Shown in pieces: positions 7,709 to 17,281 of a stretch of 52,641 nt of DNA (positions are counted from its first letter, which is position 1; every line of letters starts with the position of its first letter). This DNA comes from an uncultured Bacteroidota bacterium (GTDB lineage Bacteria > Bacteroidota > Bacteroidia > AKYH767-A > OLB10). The notes below the pieces were generated by a model. That model was not told the DNA's origin and ran no database searches. It was given only the letters and a program-made list of their open reading frames with translations. A program made the position numbers and the translations under genes. Where the stretch lies: positions 1 through 52,641 of the forward strand of contig CAADHD010000005.1 of assembly GCA_900696575.1 (NCBI GenBank), read 5' to 3'.

Positions 7709-10345
7709 ATGAAAAGAGAGATAGATAAAATCTATTCGCCATCCGGTACAGAAAGTAAGTGGTATGCGTTCTGGATGAAACAGGGATACTTTAATTCTAC
7801 ACCTGATGAGAGGGAGCCTTATACTATTGTTATTCCGCCACCCAATGTAACCGGTGTGCTTCACATGGGGCACATGCTGAACAACACCATTCAGGATGTA
7901 CTGATACGCAGGGCAAGAATGCTCGGAAAAAATGCCTGCTGGGTTCCGGGTACCGATCATGCCAGTATTGCTACCGAGGCAAGGGTGGTAGCCATGCTCC
8001 GCGAAAAGGGGATAAAAAAAAGCGACCTGTCGCGTGATGATTTTCTGAAACATGCCTGGGAGTGGAAAGAAAAATATGGAGGCATCATTCTCGAACAATT
8101 AAAAAAGCTCGGAGCAAGCTGCGACTGGAAGCGTACCCGTTTTACAATGGATGAGCAGTATTACGATGATGTGGTTTCTGTTTTTATTGACCTGCATAAA
8201 AAAGGCTGTATCTATCGCGGCTTACGGATGGTAAACTGGGATCCTGTGGCTAAAACTGCCGTAAGCGATGAGGAGGTAATTTTTAAAGAAGTAAACAGTA
8301 AGTTGGTCTATGTGAAATATAAGTATGAAAAGGGTGATGGTTATCTGACAGTGGCTACTGTAAGGCCCGAAACAATAATGGGCGATGTAGCAGTGGCTGT
8401 ACATCCTGATGATGAACGATACAAACATCTGCACGGAAAAAATGTCATTGTTCCTTTGGTTAACCGGCCTGTTCCTGTAGTTGCGGATGAAGCTATTGAT
8501 AAAGAATTCGGAACCGGTTGTCTTAAAGTTACGCCAGCTCATGATACCGTGGATTATGAAATCGGTTTGCGCCATAATCTGCCTGTGATTGATACTTTAA
8601 ACGAAGACGGAACCATTTCAGAAGCCGGACAGGTATTTGTCGGTATGGATCGCTTTGTTGCAAGAAAAGCTGCATTGAAAAAGTTAGAAGAAGATGGATT
8701 AATAGAAAAAACGGAGGAATACAGAAATCAGGTTGGCCACAGCGAAAGAACCAATGCGGTAATAGAGCCAAGGCTGAGTATGCAATGGTTTTTACGTATG
8801 AAAGACATCAGTCAGCCTGCATTGGAAGCTGTCATGAATGGGGAAGTGAATCTGATTCCCGGAAAGTTTGTAAACACCTACCGCCACTGGATGGAAAATG
8901 TAAAAGACTGGTGTCTCTCACGGCAATTATGGTGGGGACATCGCATCCCGGCATGGTACGATTGTAAAGGAAACATTGCTGTTTGCAAAACGAAAGAAGA
9001 GGCCCTTGCAATTCTGAAGAAAGAAAATAAGGAGGTTACTATTGATGAAATAAAACAGGATGAAGATGTACTGGATACCTGGGCATCGTCATGGTTATGG
9101 CCCATCAGTGTTTTCAATGGTTATTCCGAACCGGATAATAAAGACATACGGTATTACTATCCTACCAATGATTTGGTAACTGCTCCCGAGATTTTATTCT
9201 TCTGGGTGGCAAGGATGATCATTGCCGGATATGAATACAGAAAAGAGAAACCATTTACTAATGTTTATCTCACCGGAATAGTTCGTGATAAGCAGGGTAG
9301 GAAAATGTCAAAGTCGTTGGGTAATTCGCCTGAACCTCTTGAATTAATTGAAAAGTATGGTGCTGATGGTGTAAGGGTAGGGATGCTGCTATGCTCCCCG
9401 GCAGGAAATGATTTGCTGTTTGATGAAAGTTATTGTGAACAGGGAAGAAATTTTGCCAATAAAATCTGGAATGCATTCCGGTTGATTTATGGATGGAAGG
9501 TGGAAGAGAAGCAAACACCGGAGCGTAATAAAACGGCCATGAATTGGTTTCAGGCAAAGCTTCAGGCCGAACTCCGCGAGATAAATGATCAATTTTCAAA
9601 ATACAGAATTTCGGAAGCGCTGATGTCCGTTTACAAATTGATTTGGGACGATTTCTGCTCATGGTATCTCGAAATGGTGAAACCTGATTTTGTGAATGGC
9701 GAAGTATCGTCAGCAGACAAAATGACCTACGACACGACAGTTGAGTTTTTCAATCAATTATTAATAATACTTCATCCTTTTATGCCTTTCATTACCGAAG
9801 AAATATGGCAAACCTTGAATCATAAAGATGAACTTGATTCAATCATGGTACAGCCATGGCCGGTTTTAAAGGAATCGGATCAATCGTTTCTTTCAGGTTT
9901 TGATACGGCTTCGGGGTTAATCATGCAGATAAGGAATATCCGGAAACAGAAAAACATACCGTTCAAAAAGGAATTGCCACTGGTATTGATGAATGTTCAG
10001 AAACAAACCGATAACAGGTTTAATGAAATCATCAAAAGGCTAGGTAATATCTCCTCCATCAGCTTTTCAGACTCGAAGCCTGAAAACTCAATAGGGTTTA
10101 TTTCTAAGGATATTCAGTCTTTTCTGATTGTTGAACAGGAAATTGACAGCGATGAAGAGCGGAAACGGATTTTATCGGAGCTTGATTACCAGAAAGGTTT
10201 CCTTCAATCTGTCCTGAAAAAACTGAACAATCCTTCTTTTGTATCCAAAGCAAAGCCTGAAGTAATTGCATCAGAGGAAAAGAAAAAATCAGATGCAGAA
10301 AGCAAGATCAATGCGTTGCAGGAGCAATTAGACAGCCTGCACTGA
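7709..10345 (+). CDS. valS: Valine--tRNA ligase
   Basis: Class I aminoacyl-tRNA synthetase of 878 residues that charges tRNA-Val in the cytoplasm. The HIGH-type motif is HMGH at residues 52-55 within PPPNVTGVLHMGHML, and the KMSKS motif is at 532-536 in GRKMSKSLGNSP. The editing (CP1) domain with GTGCLKVTPAHDTVDYEIG lies between them. The C-terminal arm ends in a ValRS-type coiled coil (LDYQKGFLQSVLKKLNNPSF). A GTG at 7697 would add four residues; the ATG is preferred because of the promoter position. The 3' end is 6 nt from convergent proS. Confidence 0.97.
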   Translation: MKREIDKIYSPSGTESKWYAFWMKQGYFNSTPDEREPYTIVIPPPNVTGVLHMGHMLNNTIQDVLIRRARMLGKNACWVPGTDHASIATEARVVAMLREKGIKKSDLSRDDFLKHAWEWKEKYGGIILEQLKKLGASCDWKRTRFTMDEQYYDDVVSVFIDLHKKGCIYRGLRMVNWDPVAKTAVSDEEVIFKEVNSKLVYVKYKYEKGDGYLTVATVRPETIMGDVAVAVHPDDERYKHLHGKNVIVPLVNRPVPVVADEAIDKEFGTGCLKVTPAHDTVDYEIGLRHNLPVIDTLNEDGTISEAGQVFVGMDRFVARKAALKKLEEDGLIEKTEEYRNQVGHSERTNAVIEPRLSMQWFLRMKDISQPALEAVMNGEVNLIPGKFVNTYRHWMENVKDWCLSRQLWWGHRIPAWYDCKGNIAVCKTKEEALAILKKENKEVTIDEIKQDEDVLDTWASSWLWPISVFNGYSEPDNKDIRYYYPTNDLVTAPEILFFWVARMIIAGYEYRKEKPFTNVYLTGIVRDKQGRKMSKSLGNSPEPLELIEKYGADGVRVGMLLCSPAGNDLLFDESYCEQGRNFANKIWNAFRLIYGWKVEEKQTPERNKTAMNWFQAKLQAELREINDQFSKYRISEALMSVYKLIWDDFCSWYLEMVKPDFVNGEVSSADKMTYDTTVEFFNQLLIILHPFMPFITEEIWQTLNHKDELDSIMVQPWPVLKESDQSFLSGFDTASGLIMQIRNIRKQKNIPFKKELPLVLMNVQKQTDNRFNEIIKRLGNISSISFSDSKPENSIGFISKDIQSFLIVEQEIDSDEERKRILSELDYQKGFLQSVLKKLNNPSFVSKAKPEVIASEEKKKSDAESKINALQEQLDSLH

Positions 10346-10351
10346 CAGCGG

Positions 10352-11827
10352 TTAATAAGCTCTTGAAAAAATTACGCGCTCTTTTGAAGGTTTGCCGGTA
10401 AGAATGCATTGGCCTTCTTCCTTAGGATTGTTCAGCGGAATACAACGTATGGTGGCTTTGGTTATCTCTTTAATTTTTGCTTCGGTTTCGGCTGTGCCAT
10501 CCCAATGGGCATACACAAATCCACCGGTGTTGTCTAAAATGGAAATAAGTTTTTCTATGCTGTCGGCATGCCAGGTATTGCTTTCACGGAAACTCAAGGC
10601 TTTGCTGTAAATGTTCTGCTGAATGTTATCTAATAAGTGCTCGATCTTTAAATCAAGATCGGTAAACTGATAAACGGCTTTTTCTTTTGTATCCCGTCTT
10701 GCTACTTCAACGGTTTTGTTTTCAAGATCGCGCGGTCCTATGGCAATGCGTACCGGCACGCCTTTCAATTCGTATTCGGCAAATTTGAAACCGGGTTTCT
10801 GTGTATCGCGGCTGTCATACTTAACTGAAATGCCTTTTTTCTCTATCATGTTTTTAATACTCGCTGCATATTCAGAGATTGCATGAAGTTGATCCTCGTT
10901 TTTATAAATAGGAACTATCACCACTTGAATCGGAGCTAATTTTGGAGGAAGCACTAAGCCATCATCGTCTGCATGAGCCATAACCAAAGCGCCCATCAGC
11001 CGTGTGCTTACCCCCCAGGAGGTAGCCCAAACAAGATCCTGATTTCCTGCTTTGGTAGTAAATTTTACATCAAACGCTTTTGCAAAATTCTGTCCTAAGA
11101 AATGAGAAGTTCCGGCCTGAAGCGCTTTACCATCCTGCATCAGGGCTTCAATGCAATATGTATCTACTGCACCGGCAAACCTTTCGCTTTCGGTTTTTAC
11201 TCCTTTTATAACCGGTAAAGCCAGAAATTCAACCGCAAATTTTTCATAAACGTCAAGCATTCTGCGGGTTTCTTCAACGGCTTCTTCACTGGTTGCATGT
11301 GCCGTATGTCCTTCCTGCCAGAGAAATTCTGCGGTACGCAGAAATAACCGGGTACGCATCTCCCACCTGACGACATTTGCCCATTGATTAACCAGAATAG
11401 GCAAATCGCGGTAGCTTTGAATCCAACCACGATATGTATTCCAGATGATGGTTTCGGAAGTAGGACGGACAATCAGTTCTTCTTCCAGCCGCGCTTCATC
11501 ATCCACTACAATCCCTTTTCCATCCGGTGAATTTTTCAAACGGTAATGAGTAACTACTGCACACTCTTTGGCAAACCCTTCAATGTGTGCAGCTTCTTTG
11601 CTGAAAAAAGATTTAGGAATGAATAACGGGAAGTAGGCATTCACATGGCCGGTATCTTTAAACATTTTATCAAGCGCCTGCTGCATTTTTTCCCAGATGG
11701 CATAGCCGTACGGTTTGATGACCATGCATCCGCGCACTGCAGATGTTTCTGCCAGATCTGCTTTAATTACCAAATCCTGATACCACTGTGCATAATCCTG
11801 CGATCGCGGTGTTATTTCTTTTGCCAT
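10352..11827 (-). CDS. proS: Proline--tRNA ligase
   Basis: Class II synthetase of 491 residues, the short eukaryote/archaea-like ProRS form without the large editing insertion of the E. coli type. Motif 2 is visible as [21 protein letters not shown] (residues about 151-171), and the anticodon-binding domain follows (VVIVPIYK, then [16 protein letters not shown]). The protein ends with the family tail [14 protein letters not shown], whose terminal tyrosine is typical. It is divergent from the Tyr-rich lipoprotein gene and convergent with valS. A TATATTTG promoter element lies about 100 nt upstream. Confidence 0.97.
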   Translation of the reverse strand: MAKEITPRSQDYAQWYQDLVIKADLAETSAVRGCMVIKPYGYAIWEKMQQALDKMFKDTGHVNAYFPLFIPKSFFSKEAAHIEGFAKECAVVTHYRLKNSPDGKGIVVDDEARLEEELIVRPTSETIIWNTYRGWIQSYRDLPILVNQWANVVRWEMRTRLFLRTAEFLWQEGHTAHATSEEAVEETRRMLDVYEKFAVEFLALPVIKGVKTESERFAGAVDTYCIEALMQDGKALQAGTSHFLGQNFAKAFDVKFTTKAGNQDLVWATSWGVSTRLMGALVMAHADDDGLVLPPKLAPIQVVIVPIYKNEDQLHAISEYAASIKNMIEKKGISVKYDSRDTQKPGFKFAEYELKGVPVRIAIGPRDLENKTVEVARRDTKEKAVYQFTDLDLKIEHLLDNIQQNIYSKALSFRESNTWHADSIEKLISILDNTGGFVYAHWDGTAETEAKIKEITKATIRCIPLNNPKEEGQCILTGKPSKERVIFSRAY

Positions 11828-11928
11828 AATGAAGATGAAGAGAGTTGTTTAAATGTTGCTGGCATCATTCACTCTAATTTCACTGCATGTTCAGCCGGTG
11901 GTATTAAGTTTGACTGCCATAACGGAGG

Positions 11929-11936
11929 CAAATATA
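11929..11936 (-). promoter_or_regulatory. Candidate -7 element TATATTTG before proS
   Basis: On the minus strand this reads TATATTTG, a perfect TAnnTTTG. It implies a leader of about 95 nt before the proS ATG. No TTG at 19 nt spacing is seen. Confidence 0.45.
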
Positions 11937-12002
11937 GACTTCATACAAATCGTAAGTAAACCAATGAGAAAATCTTCTGTCCAAAAAATAAAATTAAGCG
12001 TT

Positions 12003-13505
12003 ATGAAAAACTCCATCGCCATATCACTGCTGCTAATAACAGCGTTTGCTATTTCTTCCTGCTCCTCGTCTCAACCGGCAAGCAATGCCTCTTATGATGA
12101 TGTTTATTTTTCATCCACTCCTAAACAACAGGCTCCGGCTGTGAATACTTCGCAGAACCAGACGCAATCAAAACCTGCAGATTATTCTTCTGCTCAAAGC
12201 AATGAAAAGCCATCACGTTTTGATTATACCGAAAATCAACCGGCTTCTTCAACCACCAAAACAGATCAGGATGGAAATACCTACATCACTAATAATTACT
12301 ATTACGATCCGGATGATTATTATGACTATGCATACACGGCAAGGCTGAGAAGGTTTTATCGTCCTTTTCAAGGATGGGGTTATTATGACAGTTATTACAC
12401 CAATAGTTACTGGTACGATTACAACCCTGCCTCATGGGGTGTAAGTATTTACATGGGATATAACTGGTGGGCACCATCTTATTATTATGGAAGCCCGTTC
12501 AGTTGGGGATTCAGCATTTCGTACGGCTGGCCCAGTTATCATTGCTGGGGTCAACCTTACTGGTATTGGAACTATCCGTATTATTACCACTCACCTTATC
12601 ACGCTTATTGGAGCGGATATAATCAGGGTTACTGGAATGGCTATTGGAATGGTTACTACAGCGGGCTTTACAACAACCCTTATTATTATAACAGCTATGA
12701 TTACAACAGCTACAATAATTATTATTACGGCCCGCGCAGAACAAGGACTGGAGGTGGCTCATCAGTTCCACGCGCCTCCTTGGCATCGTTATATCAGAAG
12801 AGTGTTGACAATGACCGCCCGCGCACACCGGTTATCAGCACTGTCAGTTCCGAACCAAGGCCTATGGCGCCTGCATCGGTTACTCCGGTTAAACCCGGCA
12901 AAAACAATGCTTCTGAGAATGCTCCTGCAATCATTGACAATGCTGTTAAGCCCGGTAAGAACCCGGTAGTCTCCGAGCCGCGCCCTGCTGTAAATCCGGC
13001 TGTGGAATCTGCACCGGTCAAACCAGGCAAGGATAACACCACACGTCCTGATGATTACACTCCTGCACCTGCCATTAAGAATCCGCCTGCCCATTCTGAC
13101 CCGCGTCCGAATTACAATCAACAGATGGATAACAATGATAATCCTCCTCAGCCTTCGGTAAAACCGGGAAGGGATGATAACTATAACAATCCGCCTCCGC
13201 GGCCAAAGCAGGAATATCAGTGGGAAAGTAATCCTCACCCCAATCAGCAGTATCAGTACGAGAATAATCCACGGCCGCAGAAACCATTGGAATACGAGAG
13301 TGCGCCAAAACCGAAGATTGAATACCAGCCGGAGCCGCGTCCTTCTTATCAGCAACCTAAGTATGACAGGCCTAAGATGGAATCCCGTCCGCAGCAAAGT
13401 AATCCGAGGCCAGGTTATACTCCTTCAGAGCCCAGAAGCAATCCGGCACCGGCAAGCCAGCCTCAGCAAAGGGATAATTCTTCGAAAGAGAATAAAAGGA
13501 GATAA
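12003..13505 (+). CDS. Tyr/Trp-rich, proline-rich lipoprotein of unknown function
   Basis: A 500-residue predicted lipoprotein. The start at 12003 gives a signal peptide ending in a lipobox (AISSC, Cys about residue 19); the longer upstream frame has no such feature. Residues about 90-245 are extremely rich in Tyr, Trp, Gly and Asn (repeated YYxxYW patterns). The C-terminal half is low complexity, rich in Pro, Asn, Gln and Arg, with repeated VKPGK(N/D) and SEPRP/DPRP motifs. Such composition suggests an extended, possibly adhesive or cell-wall-associated surface protein, but no known domain is recognised. A terminator-like hairpin follows at 13570. Confidence 0.7.
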   Translation: MKNSIAISLLLITAFAISSCSSSQPASNASYDDVYFSSTPKQQAPAVNTSQNQTQSKPADYSSAQSNEKPSRFDYTENQPASSTTKTDQDGNTYITNNYYYDPDDYYDYAYTARLRRFYRPFQGWGYYDSYYTNSYWYDYNPASWGVSIYMGYNWWAPSYYYGSPFSWGFSISYGWPSYHCWGQPYWYWNYPYYYHSPYHAYWSGYNQGYWNGYWNGYYSGLYNNPYYYNSYDYNSYNNYYYGPRRTRTGGGSSVPRASLASLYQKSVDNDRPRTPVISTVSSEPRPMAPASVTPVKPGKNNASENAPAIIDNAVKPGKNPVVSEPRPAVNPAVESAPVKPGKDNTTRPDDYTPAPAIKNPPAHSDPRPNYNQQMDNNDNPPQPSVKPGRDDNYNNPPPRPKQEYQWESNPHPNQQYQYENNPRPQKPLEYESAPKPKIEYQPEPRPSYQQPKYDRPKMESRPQQSNPRPGYTPSEPRSNPAPASQPQQRDNSSKENKRR

Positions 13506-13569
13506 TGTTAATTCCTGATTAAGAATTCACATCTCACGATTGGCAATACTGCGTAACGCCTGATTAACT

Positions 13570-13616
13570 AAGAGGATTGGTTTGAATAAATAAATCAATC
13601 AATCCTCTTTTCTTTG
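13570..13616 (+). terminator. Probable intrinsic terminator after the lipoprotein gene
   Basis: Inverted arms AAGAGGATTG (13570-13579) and CAATCCTCTT (13600-13609) are perfectly complementary, with a 20-nt A/T-rich loop that can pair further. The second arm runs into TTTTCTTTG. It lies 65 nt after the lipoprotein stop. Confidence 0.55.
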
Positions 13617-13654
13617 ATAAGATAAATTTAAAAAAGCAATTCAGAAAAACAGTT

Positions 13655-15166
13655 ATGAAACAATTCCTCATCAGCACTGCAATATTGGCAGGCATGTTGG
13701 CCTCAACCGCTGTAAATGCGCAATCCGATATGGATGCCATCCGGTTTAGTCATTTTAATCCTTCCTCAACTGCACGCTCATTGAGCATGGGCGGAGCTTT
13801 TGGCGCTTTAGGCGCAGATTTTTCTGCATTGAGCGGTAATCCAGCAGGGTTGGGTTTATTCAGGAAATCGGAATTTACGTTCACTCCTTCTTTTGGCAGC
13901 AATGTAACGGATGCTGCATATCTCGGAAAATCATCAAGCGATACCAAGTTTAATTTCAGCATGGGTAACCTTGGGTTGGTCTATGCTTATCCGAAAGAGG
14001 ACGAAAGCTCTTCATGGAAAGGATGGGCTTTTGCCATTGGCTATAACCGCCTGAATAATTATCATTCAAGAAGTATTTATGAAGGAGTAAATCCTAATTC
14101 TTCACTGTTGAATTCCTATGTAGAAACTGCCAACGGAACCAATTATAATAGTTTGAATGAGTTTTATGAAAATCTTGCTTTTCAGACTTATCTGATAGAT
14201 ACACTTCCGTTTACTTCTTCACAGTACTTCAACGCTGTTCCCGAAGGTGGAGCTTTGCAGCGGGGCATAAATGAAACCAGAGGCTCGCTGGGCGATATTT
14301 CCTTTGCTTTCGGAGGTAATTATGAAAACAGAATTTTCTGGGGCTTTGCCGTTGGTATTCCTTACCTGCGTTACTCCGAAGATTTTCTTTACGAAGAGAT
14401 TGATGAGAAGAATACCATCTTTCAAACTACACCGGGAATAGACTCTGTTTATGCCGCTACTTACAATTTCAAATCATTTTCGCTAACTCAAAATCTGAGG
14501 ACAACCGGAACCGGAGTGAATGTAAAATTCGGTTTGATTTTCCGACCGAATGACATGCTGCGATTCGGTGCAGCTATTCATTCTCCTACGTATTATTCCA
14601 TGCACGATGAATATGCTTCGAGCATGAGCGCTAAATTTGAATCAGGGCAGTTGCCGCTTGCCGAATCTCCGATCGGTATTTATGATTACAACTTAACCAC
14701 CCCGTTCCGTGCTATTTTCAGCGCTGCAGCTTTAATTCAGCAACAGGGAATTTTGAGTTTTGACTATGAAATTACAGATTACTCATCAGCACGTCTCAGT
14801 GCAGATGATTATGGATTTACACAAGAGAATGCAATAACACGTTCTACTTACACACAGGCTCATTTTTTACGGGCAGGTGCCGAATGGAAATACGGAATTT
14901 TTGCTTTTCGTGGCGGTTTAGGTTACCGTACCGGTATTTTTAAAGCAGGTTTGGCCGACAGTAAGTCTGATCAGCATCAGATAACTTATTCCGGTGGTTT
15001 CGGAATACGTGAAGAAAATTATTTCGTTGATTTTGGTTATTCATTAGCCAATGGAAATTACTTCTACCGTCCGTATGAAGTAGCAAGTACACCGGAAAGC
15101 GAACCGGGTGTATTTTTCAAAACACGTGAGCATAAGCTGCTCGTAACGGTTGGTTTCAGGTTTTAA
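13655..15166 (+). CDS. Outer membrane beta-barrel protein, OMPP1/FadL/TodX-like
   Basis: A 503-residue outer membrane protein with a signal peptide (residues 1-22, NAQ). The N-terminal region has the family segment RSLSMGGAFGALGADFSALSGNPAGLG (residues about 42-68), characteristic of OMPP1/FadL-like transporters for hydrophobic compounds and often labelled hemin receptor in Bacteroidota. The rest alternates amphipathic strands and ends with LLVTVGFRF, an aromatic C-terminal barrel strand. Its stop codon overlaps the convergent glycosylase gene by 4 nt. The transported substrate is unknown. Confidence 0.82.
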   Translation: MKQFLISTAILAGMLASTAVNAQSDMDAIRFSHFNPSSTARSLSMGGAFGALGADFSALSGNPAGLGLFRKSEFTFTPSFGSNVTDAAYLGKSSSDTKFNFSMGNLGLVYAYPKEDESSSWKGWAFAIGYNRLNNYHSRSIYEGVNPNSSLLNSYVETANGTNYNSLNEFYENLAFQTYLIDTLPFTSSQYFNAVPEGGALQRGINETRGSLGDISFAFGGNYENRIFWGFAVGIPYLRYSEDFLYEEIDEKNTIFQTTPGIDSVYAATYNFKSFSLTQNLRTTGTGVNVKFGLIFRPNDMLRFGAAIHSPTYYSMHDEYASSMSAKFESGQLPLAESPIGIYDYNLTTPFRAIFSAAALIQQQGILSFDYEITDYSSARLSADDYGFTQENAITRSTYTQAHFLRAGAEWKYGIFAFRGGLGYRTGIFKAGLADSKSDQHQITYSGGFGIREENYFVDFGYSLANGNYFYRPYEVASTPESEPGVFFKTREHKLLVTVGFRF

Positions 15167-15846
15167 TCAACAGTTGAATTGCTCATTTCCGACTTAAATT
15201 TCTCCACAAATTCATTTGTTGATTTTCTTCGGTACTGCATAATCCATCGCGGATGGGGTAGCGGAGTGATTTTATTAAACCATTGATATTGCTCATTCAG
15301 TTTATTCAGAAAAGAAAAATTTTTTCCTTCACCCCAACAATAACACACTTGCTTATTCACTCCGAAGCAGAGTTGTTTTTGAATGGATTCAATCATAATT
15401 GGAGTCATCAATTGTTCTAATCTTTTATCATCATAATAATTCAGGTTTTTGTTTTCGCGGATAAATCCCAACGGGCAAACAGCCGTGATGTAAAAATTAC
15501 GATAGAATCTTTTAACTCCGCCTAAAGAATCAATCAGGCGATAAACAAACAGTGATGACAATTCATGCTGTTGCGAAATGTTATTTTTAATTCCGCATTT
15601 GACATGAAGGTTGACGGGATCAGTAAACGGAATTCCCGTAACGCCTGCTCCGAAACGTCCGGGATTTATTCCGAAAATAAACGTTCGCTGGTTCGGATCA
15701 CTGTAGTATTTTCGGTAAAAAGTTTCTGTTAGTTGAAGGATACTTTGGTTATTGTAAGGCTGCAGTAACTCAATACCTTTAGGTAATTCGAATGCCGAAG
15801 GCAATTGAATAATAAAACGGATAACCTGCTCTCCAAACGTTAGCAT
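15163..15846 (-). CDS. SMUG2-like uracil-DNA glycosylase (DUF4918 family)
   Basis: A 227-residue protein of the uracil-DNA glycosylase superfamily, predicted to remove uracil or related damaged bases in base excision repair. Motif 1 is FIFGINPGRFGAGVTGIPF (residues about 55-73), with the Asn that corresponds to the catalytic residue of SMUG1. The second motif is PHPRWIMQYRR near residue 206, replacing the HPSPR of SMUG1, as in SMUG2-like proteins. There is no signal peptide. It overlaps the OMPP1-like gene tail to tail. Family assignment is from motif memory. Confidence 0.78.
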   Translation of the reverse strand: MLTFGEQVIRFIIQLPSAFELPKGIELLQPYNNQSILQLTETFYRKYYSDPNQRTFIFGINPGRFGAGVTGIPFTDPVNLHVKCGIKNNISQQHELSSLFVYRLIDSLGGVKRFYRNFYITAVCPLGFIRENKNLNYYDDKRLEQLMTPIMIESIQKQLCFGVNKQVCYCWGEGKNFSFLNKLNEQYQWFNKITPLPHPRWIMQYRRKSTNEFVEKFKSEMSNSTVD

Positions 15847-15900
15847 TCAGCAAATAAAATCAATCCTGCTCCGTTCCATTGCTTCTATTGATAGTTTTGC

Positions 15901-16641
15901 ATGATGAAATTGAATACAGGATTGCTGACGGCCTTTTTAATCTTACCGGTTTTTATTGTTTCTGCTCAGGAGAAAGTACTGACTGCTGGCGTGCAGGTGC
16001 GCCCGTTTTTTTCTAATAAGTTTTTCAAGACCGGCCCCCAGTTAAAAGACAGCAGCAATGTTTCCTTCATGGTTACTCCGAAAGGTGGTTACAGTGCTGG
16101 AGGAATAATCCGTTATGGAATCAACAATACATTATCATTTGAAACCGGAATCAATTTTATTAAACGGCCGCATGATTTAACCCTGAATAAGACGACAGAT
16201 GGCAGCATCGTAAACACGGTGAATACCGATTTTTCGGCCATTAGCTATGAAATGCCGGCAAACATGCTGGTGTTTATTCAGCTGGGCGAAAAGCTTTTTA
16301 TGGATGTTGCCCTGGGAGTTTCTCTTGATTTTTATCCTTCCAATCTGAATACACGCGGTGAGTATTTTAATCATTACAGCATCCGTAAAAACTGGATGTT
16401 TCCGGCCGTGAATGCCAGCATTGGTTATGAATGGCGTACCGAGAAAAGCGGATACTTTTATTTAGGTTCATCCTATCACAATCCGTTAAATGATATTTAC
16501 ATCACTACCATTGGCTATTACGAAGATGGCCGCTATCAGACAGGGCAGCAGTTTCTGCTTTCAGGAAATTATCTTTCTGTTGACTTTCGTTATTTTTTCC
16601 ATCAGTATCCGCTTAAAAAGCAGAAAGAAAAGAAGAACTGA
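15901..16641 (+). CDS. Predicted outer membrane beta-barrel protein
   Basis: A 246-residue protein with a signal peptide (residues 1-22, VSAQE) and alternating aromatic strands typical of a small outer-membrane barrel (ISYEMPANMLVFIQLGEKLFMDVALGVSLDFYPS). The last barrel strand, LSVDFRYFF, is followed by a short basic tail. ATG codons occur at 15901 and 15904. A TAGTTTTG string ends one base before the first ATG and may be fortuitous. It lies 46 nt upstream of the ECF sigma gene, so it may belong to the same transcript. No specific function is recognised. Confidence 0.7.
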   Translation: MMKLNTGLLTAFLILPVFIVSAQEKVLTAGVQVRPFFSNKFFKTGPQLKDSSNVSFMVTPKGGYSAGGIIRYGINNTLSFETGINFIKRPHDLTLNKTTDGSIVNTVNTDFSAISYEMPANMLVFIQLGEKLFMDVALGVSLDFYPSNLNTRGEYFNHYSIRKNWMFPAVNASIGYEWRTEKSGYFYLGSSYHNPLNDIYITTIGYYEDGRYQTGQQFLLSGNYLSVDFRYFFHQYPLKKQKEKKN

Positions 16642-16687
16642 TGTGTGGAATTGGGATGAAAACAGCATCTAAGAGCTGAACTTAAGT

Positions 16688-17281
16688 ATGTTTTTCAAGC
16701 CACGCAAGCAATCACAGCAGTTTGAGGATGCAGAAATCATTCGTCTTTACAAAGAGACCTGCGATAACATGTATGTTGGAATTCTGTTCGAGCGGTATTC
16801 GCATCTGGCCTTTGCGGTTTGCCTTAAATACCTGAAGAATGAAGAAGCCAGCCGCGATGCCGTAATTAAAATTTTTGAAGACCTGATTCATGATTTACTG
16901 AAGTTCAATGTGAAAAATTTTCCTGCATGGCTTCACAGCGTGGCTAAGAATCACTGCCTCATGATTTTAAGAAAGAAAAGGCTTGAGTATAATGATGAAT
17001 ATGGAATTACACAGGCTGAATCTACCCTTGCAATTACTCCTGAAGACATGCTTTTTATAAGGGAAGATTTGACAGATAAACATCTGGATCATCTGGACGA
17101 AGCAATTAACCTTCTTGGTATGGAACAGCAGGTATGCATCCGATTATTTTTTCTGAAGGATAAAAGCTATCAGGAAATATCGGAAGAAACCGGGTATGAG
17201 ATTAACATGGTTAAAAGTTACATACAGAATGGAAAAAGAAACCTGAAAAATTATTTGCTAAAAAAAATTGCCGATGGATAA
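16688..17281 (+). CDS. ECF-type RNA polymerase sigma factor
   Basis: A 197-residue sigma-70 family factor of the extracytoplasmic type. Region 2 spans about residues 20-95 (LFERYSHLAFAVCLKYLKNEEASRDAVIKIFEDL, FPAWLHSVAKNHCLMILRKKR) and region 4 about 135-195 (LGMEQQVCIRLFFLKDKSYQEISEETGYEINMVKSYIQNGKRNLK). It directs RNA polymerase to a regulon that is not known. Its stop overlaps the start of the anti-sigma gene by 8 nt (ATGGATAA), indicating translational coupling and partnership. Confidence 0.9.
   Translation: MFFKPRKQSQQFEDAEIIRLYKETCDNMYVGILFERYSHLAFAVCLKYLKNEEASRDAVIKIFEDLIHDLLKFNVKNFPAWLHSVAKNHCLMILRKKRLEYNDEYGITQAESTLAITPEDMLFIREDLTDKHLDHLDEAINLLGMEQQVCIRLFFLKDKSYQEISEETGYEINMVKSYIQNGKRNLKNYLLKKIADG

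Noticed and set aside
12487-12969. A 160-residue plus-strand frame overlapping the Tyr-rich region
   Set aside because: It is the shifted frame of TAT/TAC-rich DNA and gives a Thr/Ile repeat without homology or start context.
12789-13397. A 202-residue open frame on the minus strand inside the lipoprotein gene
   Set aside because: It is opposite the repetitive, low-complexity Pro/Asn region and its Arg/Ile-rich translation is typical of an antisense shadow.
15892-15899. TAGTTTTG as promoter of the outer-membrane protein gene
   Set aside because: It ends one base before the ATG, so transcription would start inside the gene; kept only as a remark.
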